From Nitrospirota bacterium (GTDB taxonomy: Bacteria > Nitrospirota > CAKKRA01 > 9FT-COMBO-42-15), in the NCBI GenBank assembly GCA_016195585.1, contig JACPZJ010000125.1, forward strand, positions 1-7,761: DNA of 7,761 nt. The letters are read 5' to 3'. Below, in pieces: positions 1 through 6,536 of this stretch (position 1 is its first letter; the number at the start of each line of letters is the position of its first letter). The notes beneath the pieces are model-generated. The model was given only the letters and a program-made list of their open reading frames with translations, was not told the DNA's origin and did no database searches. Position numbers and translations under genes: made by a program.

Positions 1-1120
1 CCATGCTGTCAGTGGTTGCAATTTTCTCTGTCCCGCCTTTTCCAAGGCTAACTATCATAGACTTTTTCCTGCCGAGCCTCATGTCAATTATTTCAGGATT
101 AACATCCTTCTTCACGATATAAAGGTCTGAATCTACCTGACCTTCAACTACCAATATGCCTAATCCCCATGCGGCATTTATCATCAGTGTGTCAGTATCT
201 CCTTCTGGATTTGCAGAATAAATAACACCGCTTGATAATGCATCCACCATTAACATACAGCCCGCCGCCATTTTTAACTTCCCGATTTCATATCCTAATT
301 GCCTCTGATATGAAACAGCCCCTTCAGAAAATAGACTTCCAACAACCCTCTTGTAAGCCTCTAAGATTGCCTCTCTATTGAGGGGGACATTTAAAACGCT
401 CTCAAATTGTCCGGCAAAGGAGAATTCACTGTCTTCTTCCTCTGCGCTGCTCCTTACAGCAAAAAAACAGCTCTCTCCGCTCTCTGCTTTAATCTTCTCA
501 ATGGCCTTATCAACGGCAATTTCAAGGTCAGCGGGGATTTCAGAGTTTATTATCAGCCCCTGCAATTCCTTCAGTTGTGATTCTGTGGCATCGGTATTAA
601 GGGCTTCAATCCTTTCCTTAAGATTGTTATGCCTTATCAGTTCATCAAAGGCAATGGTTGTTATGGCAAAGCCCCCGGGGATATTGATTTTCAAAAAATT
701 CTTCAATTCAGATAGGTTAGAATTCTTGCCGCCGACCACAGAATACTTATCCCATGTGAGATTCTCATAAAAGATAACCATTTCCCCTGATGATGGAGGC
801 ACACCGTATATCATCCTTTTGATCTGTTCATCAATGTTGTTAAATACATCATGTAGCTGCGGGTATTTATTCTCAGTGAGGATGTCAAATCTATGGAGTG
901 AATCACTGACAGCAAATGTGAGCTCTGAATAAACACCCGTGATATAATTGATGTCAAAGAGATATTCGCCGCTCAGTTTTTCTCCCATCTCAGTAATTAT
1001 CTCCAGTGCCCTGTTGTTGCTGTTCAGGACTTCCCTGAATCCTTCAAAGAGAAGTTCAAAGGGCAACTGACTCTCTTTATGCCTGAGAAGGGATTTCAAT
1101 TTTTCTATAATCTTTTTCAT
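1..1120 (-). CDS. PEP synthase / pyruvate phosphate dikinase-like protein, N-terminal part (cut by window edge)
   Basis: Open from an ATG at 1120 to the left edge: 373 codons seen, no stop. The PPDK N-terminal nucleotide-binding domain (PF01326 type) starts near residue 125. VGGKNSNLSEL (129-139) matches the family's VGGKNxxLGEM box. VRSSAEEED followed by SFAGQ and LNV (222-245) matches its VRSSA-ED-SFAGQ signature. GVIYSANPEGD (298-308) and AAWGLG (316-321) follow. In complete family members this ATP-grasp-like domain is followed by a swivelling phospho-His domain and a PEP/pyruvate barrel; neither is visible here, so the enzyme activity is unproven. Residues 1-120 are a mostly helical extension that ordinary PpsA lacks. 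The ATG overlaps the upstream regulator's stop as ATGA and has no clear Shine-Dalgarno, so translational coupling is likely. It could be a true PEP synthase, a regulatory relative or a rifampicin-phosphotransferase-like enzyme. The domain call is firm; the function is not. Confidence 0.85.
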   Translation of the reverse strand, partial: MKKIIEKLKSLLRHKESQLPFELLFEGFREVLNSNNRALEIITEMGEKLSGEYLFDINYITGVYSELTFAVSDSLHRFDILTENKYPQLHDVFNNIDEQIKRMIYGVPPSSGEMVIFYENLTWDKYSVVGGKNSNLSELKNFLKINIPGGFAITTIAFDELIRHNNLKERIEALNTDATESQLKELQGLIINSEIPADLEIAVDKAIEKIKAESGESCFFAVRSSAEEEDSEFSFAGQFESVLNVPLNREAILEAYKRVVGSLFSEGAVSYQRQLGYEIGKLKMAAGCMLMVDALSSGVIYSANPEGDTDTLMINAAWGLGILVVEGQVDSDLYIVKKDVNPEIIDMRLGRKKSMIVSLGKGGTEKIATTDSM

Positions 1121-1488
1121 CTTTTTCTGTTCAATGCCCTTTGGATAGATGACTTCAACTCCTTTATCTTTAGAGGTTTCGGAAAGAAGTCATGCACCTC
1201 TCCCCTCAATGCCTCTATGAGTGTATCAAGATTTGCAAAGGCGGTGATCATTATCACCTCTGTATCCGGATAAAGTCTTTTCACAGCCCTTAAGACCTCC
1301 ATGCCGTCTATACCCTTCATCTTGTAGTCGGTAACAACAACATCAAACCTTTTCTCCTTTAACCTTGACAGCGCCGGCTCCGCATTTAAAAATGTCTCCA
1401 CAATATAGCCTTCCTGCTCAAGGGACATCTTTGCCATGTCACAGACAATCTTTTCGTCATCAATTACCATAATCCTGTATTGGCTCAT
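1117..1488 (-). CDS. Single-domain response regulator (CheY-like receiver)
   Basis: A 123-residue cytoplasmic receiver domain with every catalytic landmark: acidic pair D10-D11, phospho-acceptor D54 (in VVVTDYKMKG), switch T82 (in MITAFA) and K104-P105 (in FFPKPLK). The protein ends about 18 residues after K104, so there is no DNA-binding, AAA+ or enzymatic output domain. It must act by protein-protein contact or as a phosphorelay intermediate. The ATG is fixed by GGAGG at 1499-1495 with a 6-base spacer. It lies 24 bases downstream of the histidine kinase stop, so the kinase is the obvious partner. Its TGA overlaps the ATG of the PEP-synthase-like gene by ATGA, which suggests stoichiometric co-expression with that protein. 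Confidence 0.95.
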   Translation of the reverse strand: MSQYRIMVIDDEKIVCDMAKMSLEQEGYIVETFLNAEPALSRLKEKRFDVVVTDYKMKGIDGMEVLRAVKRLYPDTEVIMITAFANLDTLIEALRGEVHDFFPKPLKIKELKSSIQRALNRKR

Positions 1489-1512
1489 TTCCTTCCTCCA
1501 GCATATTCTCTT

Positions 1513-2925
1513 TCACACTTTATTCTGTCCACTACTTTTGCAAACTGGCAACTCTATGATAAAGGTAGTTCCAACTCCCACCTCGCTTTCAACTCTTATA
1601 CCCCCTTTATGATTTTTAATTATTCCGTAACTGACCGATAATCCAAGCCCTGTCCCTCCCTCTCCCTTTGTGGTGAAAAAGGGATCAAATATATGGGGTA
1701 AAAACTCAGGCGGTATGCCCTTGCCTGTATCAGCAATACTTATTTCTATAAAATCTTTATCCTTTCCTGTCATCGTTGAAATAAAGAGATTGCCCCCCTC
1801 CGGCATGGCCTGAACAGCATTGCTAATAATATTTACAAGGACCTGCTGTATTTGATGTTCATCAATGAAGACATGAAGAAGCCCATCATCAAGGTTTAAT
1901 TTAACATCTATATTTGATACCTCTATTGTATTACGCATAAGTTTAAAAGACTTTTCTATCACCATATTTATATCTGTCTCTTTTAGATCTGGCTTTCTTA
2001 ATCTGGAAAAATCCAGCAGATTTTGAACAACCTCTTTAATCCTCTCCGCTTCCTTGCCCACCTTATTCATAAAATCAATTCTTTCTTCACTGCTTAATTT
2101 TTTGTAAAGTTCCGTATATGTTTGGACAATCATGGAGATGTTGTTAAGAGGATTTGTAATTTCATGGGCAACACCTGCAGTGAGAACTCCGATGGAAGCA
2201 AGTTTTTTGGACTGAATGAGCTGCTCCTCACGGTTCCTCAGTTCCCCGGACATGGAATTAATGGCTGCAATAACAGAGCCAAATTCATCATTGGATTTTA
2301 TGCCTTCAATTTTATTGAAATTCCCCTCTGATATGGATTTTGCCTGCCTCTCTATCTCCCTGAGAGACCTTAAAATCCTCTGTGAGACAAAATGGCTCAC
2401 AACCACAGCCGTTATGAGTATTGCCCAGAAGGAGTAAAAAAGGATTCGCTTTGAATTCGAGATAATATCATTGACGGCGTTTCGCTCAAGGCGGGTAATG
2501 GATTCAGAGAATCCCTTTAGTTTTTTGCCTTCTGCCCTAAGTTTTGCCTCCAGTTGTATATCGTCTGATTTAGCCCTTCTGACTTCCTCAATTACCTCTG
2601 AATATTCCTTTAAATATAATTCCTGTTCTTGCAGATTTTTTTCACCAATAACACGAATTATATCATCCTTTGCAAGCTCTATGGACTTGGCTGTGTCATC
2701 TATCTTCTTCCTGATATCAGAGAGAGCGCTCTCATCGTGATATAAAAAATAATTTTTCTCTGAAAGCCTCATCTCAAGGAATGATGCATTCAGGTCATCC
2801 GCTATCTCTACAAACCTCAGCTTTGTAAGGATGAGATTCAGGTTCTGGAATGCAAAAATGCCTATCAGGACAATCAGGGCAACATTAAAGATATTGGATA
2901 GTATGATCTTCTGTTCTATCTTCAC
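1513..2925 (-). CDS. Membrane sensor histidine kinase (HAMP, HisKA, HATPase; NtrB/ZraS-like)
   Basis: 470 residues. Transmembrane segment 1 is about 9-27. An extracytoplasmic helical sensor (about 28-160), rich in charged heptad-like sequence, contains MRLSEKNYFLYHDE (52-65), which resembles the conserved start of HBM/four-helix-bundle sensors. Transmembrane segment 2 is about 161-180 and HAMP about 180-233. The HisKA phospho-acceptor is H254 in GVAHEITNPLNN. The ATPase has an N box (N365 and N369 in VNIISNA), G1 (DTGKG, 399-403), F box (FDPFFTTK, 413-420) and G2 (GTGLGLS, 424-430). On binding a ligand it should autophosphorylate H254 and pass phosphate to the receiver encoded next. The start is GTG with no recognisable Shine-Dalgarno, 22 bases after the TSUP-A stop. 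The next in-frame Met is residue 52, inside the sensor, so GTG is the only sensible start. The ligand is unknown. Confidence 0.95.
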   Translation of the reverse strand: MKIEQKIILSNIFNVALIVLIGIFAFQNLNLILTKLRFVEIADDLNASFLEMRLSEKNYFLYHDESALSDIRKKIDDTAKSIELAKDDIIRVIGEKNLQEQELYLKEYSEVIEEVRRAKSDDIQLEAKLRAEGKKLKGFSESITRLERNAVNDIISNSKRILFYSFWAILITAVVVSHFVSQRILRSLREIERQAKSISEGNFNKIEGIKSNDEFGSVIAAINSMSGELRNREEQLIQSKKLASIGVLTAGVAHEITNPLNNISMIVQTYTELYKKLSSEERIDFMNKVGKEAERIKEVVQNLLDFSRLRKPDLKETDINMVIEKSFKLMRNTIEVSNIDVKLNLDDGLLHVFIDEHQIQQVLVNIISNAVQAMPEGGNLFISTMTGKDKDFIEISIADTGKGIPPEFLPHIFDPFFTTKGEGGTGLGLSVSYGIIKNHKGGIRVESEVGVGTTFIIELPVCKSSGQNKV

Positions 2926-2947
2926 ATTACTAAAAAATGAAATAATT

Positions 2948-3862
2948 TTAATGGCTGCCTGCTATTGCTAAAAGCACAGAAGGCCTCATTATGAGCTGAA
3001 GGGTCATCTGCAGCGCTACCGCAAGGAGTATAAATGCAAGAAAGAGTTTCAGATGCTCGCCTTTTAATCTCTTTCCAAAGAACACCCCTATCTGCGTTCC
3101 TATCGTTGAGCCCAGCAGCAAAAGCACAGCAAGTATAAAGTCCACTGAATGATTGGTATATGCCTGAAGAAAAGTAACTTCAATGGATGTAAATAAAATG
3201 ATGAACAGGCTTGTTCCAATCACAACATGTATGGGCATCCTCAGCATATAAACCATCACAGGGATCATCAAGAATCCACCGCCGACACCCATTATGCCTG
3301 CAAGAATGCCGACGATACCTCCAAGAAAAATAGGCACAAAGAGAGAATGGGCAACACCTGATTTCTCAAAGTATGTCTGGAGTGGAAGGTTCTTAAGAAA
3401 TCCTGCCGGTTTGGAATCCCCTCTTTCATAATGGCCTGTATGCCTTCTTCTCATCTTAGAAAGGGTATCCATGAGCATAAAAGCTCCGACTATCCCGAGT
3501 AGAATAACATAGGTTATCTTTATTAAAAAATCCGCATTTCCCATGGCAGTGAGAATCTTCAATGCCCCTGCCCCTATGAATCCACCAAAAAAACTTCCGA
3601 TAAGAAGACACCAACCCATCTTGAAATCTACATTGCCGAGCTTATAGTGCGCATAGGCTCCGGATGTTGCTGAAGCCACCATCTGATTGGCGCCTGTTGC
3701 AACTGCAACAGTTGGTGTTATGCCGAGCATCATCAATAACGGCGTAATTAACCAGCCGCCGCCCACACCAAAGATGCCTGTGAGTATTCCCACAATAAGC
3801 CCGATTCCTACAGTCATAAAGCTATTGATACTGGTTAAAGCAACAGGTAAATAGAAATACAT
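2948..3862 (-). CDS. TSUP (TauE/SafE, PF01925) family membrane anion transporter, copy A
   Basis: 304 residues, strongly hydrophobic, with about eight membrane segments in two homologous halves. Each half carries the family's glycine motif: GVGGGWLITP (32-41) and GVGGGFLMIP (192-201). A charged cytoplasmic-type loop (about 135-170, KMRRRHTGHYERGD) separates the halves. TSUP proteins are usually linked to export or uptake of sulfite, sulfoacetate, thiosulfate or other small anions; substrate cannot be read from the sequence. The start MYFYLPVALTSIN matches residues 7-19 of copy B, and GGAGG at 3871-3867 sits 4 bases upstream of the ATG. It begins 15 bases after the universal stress protein stop. 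The two paralogues are alike over their full length. The C-terminus is AGSH, compared with AGGH in copy B. Confidence 0.93.
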   Translation of the reverse strand: MYFYLPVALTSINSFMTVGIGLIVGILTGIFGVGGGWLITPLLMMLGITPTVAVATGANQMVASATSGAYAHYKLGNVDFKMGWCLLIGSFFGGFIGAGALKILTAMGNADFLIKITYVILLGIVGAFMLMDTLSKMRRRHTGHYERGDSKPAGFLKNLPLQTYFEKSGVAHSLFVPIFLGGIVGILAGIMGVGGGFLMIPVMVYMLRMPIHVVIGTSLFIILFTSIEVTFLQAYTNHSVDFILAVLLLLGSTIGTQIGVFFGKRLKGEHLKLFLAFILLAVALQMTLQLIMRPSVLLAIAGSH

Positions 3863-3877
3863 TTTCCCTCCGATTGG

Positions 3878-4735
3878 TCACTTCACCACAAGAACAGGGC
3901 ATGAGGCATTCATTATCACCCTCTCTGTTGTGCTTCCCATAATCGCCTTGCTGACGCCTCTCCACCCATGCGCCCCCATAACAATCAAATCATTTTTCAG
4001 CATTTTTGCTGACTCTATAATTTTTTCCCCAGCGTGTCCATCACGAACATCTGTCTTTATTGCTATTCCATATCCTGAGCCTATCTCCCTTGCCACATCT
4101 ATAATCTTCTGTGCCTCCTCCAAAAGGCCTTTCTTAATTGATTCTGTTTTTAAAAATTCTATCATCTCTTCATAATGGGGAATGACATACAGAACTGTTA
4201 TTTCAGCATTATCAACCTTTGATAATTTGCATGCCCTACCTAATGCCTTTTTGCTGAATTCCGAACCATCAAAAGGAACAAGGATGGATTTATACTCTCC
4301 TGTGCATTCAGCGCATGGTTTTTTGACCACCATCACATCACAGGTGGCATTGACAATCACCTTTGATGTAACACTTCCCATGATCAGCCTCTTAATCCCC
4401 CTTCTGCCATGAGTGCCCATGGCTATGAGGTCTGCCTTCTTTTCCCGTGCAATGTCAACTATAACATCTGGCGGCTCACCCTCGCACACAAGTGATTCTA
4501 CCTGTACGCCAAATTCAGATAAAACCATATCCTTAGTTTGATAGCAGACCTCTTTACCAAGCTTAAATCTTCTTTCCCTCTGCTCTGGCGCAAGAGTAAA
4601 TTCCTCTTCATCAAAATAGACAGCATGGACAAGGATAATCTTTCCGCTGTGCCTCTTTATCCAGTTTGAGGATTCCATGAGCGCTGCCCTGCTAAACTCA
4701 GAGCTATCAAAGGCTACCAATATATTTTTATACAT
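3878..4735 (-). CDS. Tandem-domain universal stress protein (UspA superfamily)
   Basis: 285 residues, two Usp domains in tandem (about 1-138 and 147-285), soluble and cytoplasmic. Both have the ATP-binding landmarks. Domain 1 has D10 and G107-x2-G110-x9-G120-S121; domain 2 has D156 and G254-x2-G257-x9-G267-S268. By family rules both should be ATP-binding Usps. The linker carries a C-x2-C pair (KKPCAECTG, C141 and C144), which is unusual and could be redox- or metal-responsive. The ATG at 4735 is preceded by AAGGA with a 6-base spacer. Two-domain Usps often accompany membrane transporters and are thought to modulate them under stress or energy limitation. Sitting between TIGR02186 and TSUP-A fits that role, but the partner is inferred. 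Confidence 0.95.
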   Translation of the reverse strand: MYKNILVAFDSSEFSRAALMESSNWIKRHSGKIILVHAVYFDEEEFTLAPEQRERRFKLGKEVCYQTKDMVLSEFGVQVESLVCEGEPPDVIVDIAREKKADLIAMGTHGRRGIKRLIMGSVTSKVIVNATCDVMVVKKPCAECTGEYKSILVPFDGSEFSKKALGRACKLSKVDNAEITVLYVIPHYEEMIEFLKTESIKKGLLEEAQKIIDVAREIGSGYGIAIKTDVRDGHAGEKIIESAKMLKNDLIVMGAHGWRGVSKAIMGSTTERVIMNASCPVLVVK

Positions 4736-4760
4736 ATTTTATCCTTTCACCTTTTGTCAT

Positions 4761-4790
4761 TTAATTTTTAATTTTGCATCTTGCATTTTT
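4761..4790. repeat. AT-rich short-repeat spacer between the TIGR02186-type and Usp genes
   Basis: On the minus strand this spacer holds a near-tandem ATGCAAG/ATGCAAA pair followed by two copies of AAAATTAA-type sequence. It begins within the TAA stop of the TIGR02186-type gene. I see no GC-rich hairpin plus T-tract, so it is not a convincing terminator, and no clear promoter. A similar A-rich, ATCAAA-type repeat lies in the 5' end of the neighbouring gene (5554-5589). Confidence 0.5.
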
Positions 4791-5592
4791 AATGCCCTCC
4801 CCCGCCCTTTCTGAATATCATGCCAACACCAAAACCCGCAGCCAGCGCTGCGACTATGGATATAATTCCATATATAGCGCCGTTGTTTTTTGCCATATTT
4901 GCAAGGGTCTTTACAATACCAACCTGCTCCACTACCATCCTCGCCTCTGCCTTTTCAACCACTTTTTTATCCTTAACAGCATAAACAGTAACAAGATATT
5001 CATCAGGAGTGGCCTGATACGGCCAGTTTAGCTTGATTGAATAATTCTGTCCGCTCTCTGTTTGATTTAATATAATCTGCCCGAAGGATATTGCATAAAG
5101 CCTTGAAAGCTCCTTAAATTTTACAAACTCATTAAACCACCTATTCTTTTCATCCTCATCATTAACCTGTGCAACCTCTATATGTTTTTTAAGCGCTGGA
5201 TAGCCAATAACATATCTGTCCATCTCATCCTGACTTAGTATATCATTAATTTTTTGCGTGCTGTGAAGGAAATATAGATTTGACGCGCGGTCAAATTCCA
5301 ACTCTCCCACATTCATCCATAAAAGCCCTGCCGCCTTTCCTTTTCTTCGCAGTATCTGCTGTGCCTCAGGAGAGGTTATTTTAATTACAATATCTGTGCC
5401 TGGAGCTGATGCCCCGCTTACATTAACCTCGCTTCCATGGTAGAAAAAGTCTATCTTTATGTGGTCGTGGTTTACCTTTGTTGTCAACTGTGCAGACAAC
5501 TCGCCTGCAAGAGCGGAATTTAAGATTAAAAATTTAAAAATAAGGAATACCACAATTTTGATTTTTGATCTTTGATTTTTGATTTTTTGCAT
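4789..5592 (-). CDS. TIGR02186 / PF09608-type exported, membrane-anchored protein
   Basis: 267 residues from ATG 5592. The basic N-terminus (MQKIKNQRSKIK), hydrophobic stretch (13-27) and ALAG (27-30) form a signal peptide cut near residue 29. A beta-rich extracytoplasmic domain follows (about 31-230). One transmembrane helix lies near the end (about 239-260, AIYGIISIVAALAAGFGVGM), then the short tail RKGGGGH. Length (about 270), topology and motifs such as IDFFYHGSEVNVSG (47-60), RRKGKAAGLLWMNVG (82-96) and the fused TM tail resemble TIGR02186/PF09608, a family of unknown function first described in alphaproteobacteria. Its frequent neighbour, from memory, is a TSUP transporter, as here. A longer in-frame reading exists up to 5832, but its first 80 residues are only the antisense-frame overlap of TSUP-B and lack protein character. 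AGGAGG at 5604-5599 and TGATG coupling fix the start. Confidence 0.88.
   Translation of the reverse strand: MQKIKNQRSKIKIVVFLIFKFLILNSALAGELSAQLTTKVNHDHIKIDFFYHGSEVNVSGASAPGTDIVIKITSPEAQQILRRKGKAAGLLWMNVGELEFDRASNLYFLHSTQKINDILSQDEMDRYVIGYPALKKHIEVAQVNDEDEKNRWFNEFVKFKELSRLYAISFGQIILNQTESGQNYSIKLNWPYQATPDEYLVTVYAVKDKKVVEKAEARMVVEQVGIVKTLANMAKNNGAIYGIISIVAALAAGFGVGMIFRKGGGGH
5554..5589 (-). repeat. Short tandem ATCAAA-type repeat inside the signal-peptide coding region
   Basis: On the minus strand the units AAAAATC, AAAAATC, AAAGATC, AAAAATC and AAAATTG run back to back. They encode residues 2-13 of the TIGR02186-type protein (QKIKNQRSKIKI). The reading frame supplies the positive n-region of the signal peptide. 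Base composition here is markedly AT-richer than in the rest of the gene. Confidence 0.7.
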
Positions 5593-6536
5593 CAGTGCCC
5601 TCCTGCCTGTGATAAAAGTAACGAGGGTGTCAATGTGAGCTCCAACACTATCTTTACGGTTACTATAAGAACGATGCCTGCAAGGAGAATCCTCAACTGC
5701 TCGCCCTTTAACTTCCTTCCAAAAACAGTTCCAATCTGGGCTCCTAATGTAGAGCCTAAAAGCAGCAGCGCCGCAAGGATGAAATCCACTGTGTGATTTG
5801 TATATGCCTGAAGGAATGTAACCTCTATACATGTAAAGAGTATCTGGAAGAGGCTCGTTCCCACAACAACATGCATGGGCATCCTCAGGATATAGACCAT
5901 CACAGGCACCATCAAAAAGCCGCCTCCAACGCCCATTATGGCAGCAAGGATGCCGACAAACCCGCCGAATACTATGGGTATAAGCGCAGAGTGTGCAACG
6001 CCTGATTTCTCATAATGGGTCTGAAGAGGCAAGGATTTTAGGAGCCTTCCAATGGCTGATTCTTTCTCAGCCTTGACCCCTGACCCATGACCCTTTGACT
6101 TCTTTCTTATGCCCTGAAGACTTTCAATAAACATGTATGCGCCCACAAGCCCAAGCATCAATACATAGGTCATTTTTATCACAAAATCCGCATTCCCCAT
6201 CGCCCTGAGAATCTTTATGGCCTGAACCCCCATAAGTCCTCCCACAAAACCGCCTATCAGGAGATGAAAGCCCATTTTAAAATCTACATTCCCAACCTTC
6301 CAGTGTGCGTATGTCCCTGAGGTTGACGCTGCCACTATCTGGTTTGAATCCGTTGCCGCTGCTACTGTTGAAGGTATGCCAAGCATTATCAGAAGCGGTG
6401 TCATCAGAAACCCTCCGCCAACGCCAAAAAGCCCTGAAAGTATTCCAACTGCCAAACCAAGCCCGATAGGATAAAAAATATTAATACTCGTCAGGGCTAC
6501 AGGTAAATAAAAATACATTAAATCCATAAAATCCAT
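5592..6536 (-). CDS. TSUP (TauE/SafE, PF01925) family membrane anion transporter, copy B
   Basis: 314 residues, about eight membrane segments in two halves, with GVGGGFLMTP (38-47) and GVGGGFLMVP (202-211). A basic/acidic loop (about 142-172, RKKSKGHGSGVKAEKE) joins them. It is a close paralogue of copy A: MYFYLPVALTSIN, ILxAMGNADFxIKxTYV and EVTFLQAYTNH are nearly identical. Differences include TDSNQ (62-66) against TGANQ and C236 against Ser, so substrate range may differ. Two in-frame Met codons follow the chosen ATG, and Met7 aligns with copy A's start. The perfect AAGGAGG at 6550-6544, 7 bases upstream, favours 6536. The stop TGA overlaps the TIGR02186 ATG (TGATG), and its ATG overlaps the stop of the upstream gene remnant (TAATG). 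TSUP substrates are small anions, often sulfur compounds. Confidence 0.93.
   Translation of the reverse strand: MDFMDLMYFYLPVALTSINIFYPIGLGLAVGILSGLFGVGGGFLMTPLLIMLGIPSTVAAATDSNQIVAASTSGTYAHWKVGNVDFKMGFHLLIGGFVGGLMGVQAIKILRAMGNADFVIKMTYVLMLGLVGAYMFIESLQGIRKKSKGHGSGVKAEKESAIGRLLKSLPLQTHYEKSGVAHSALIPIVFGGFVGILAAIMGVGGGFLMVPVMVYILRMPMHVVVGTSLFQILFTCIEVTFLQAYTNHTVDFILAALLLLGSTLGAQIGTVFGRKLKGEQLRILLAGIVLIVTVKIVLELTLTPSLLLSQAGGH
5599..5604 (-). promoter_or_regulatory. Ribosome binding site fixing the start of the TIGR02186-type gene
   Basis: AGGAGG lies within the last codons of TSUP-B, 6 bases before ATG 5592. It decides between this start and the spurious longer reading from 5832. Confidence 0.85.

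Noticed and set aside
378..770. Plus-strand reading frame of 130 residues
   Set aside because: It lies antisense to the PPDK-like gene, whose motifs are clear; no ribosome site and low-complexity Ser/Leu composition.
4736..4788. Rho-independent terminator after the TIGR02186-type gene
   Set aside because: Only AT-rich direct repeats are present; no GC-containing stem followed by a T tract on the minus strand.
5593..5832. N-terminal extension of the TIGR02186-type gene (start at 5832)
   Set aside because: These 80 residues overlap the TSUP-B coding region in another frame and have no membrane or domain character. The strong AGGAGG and TGATG at 5592, followed by a signal peptide, mark the real start.
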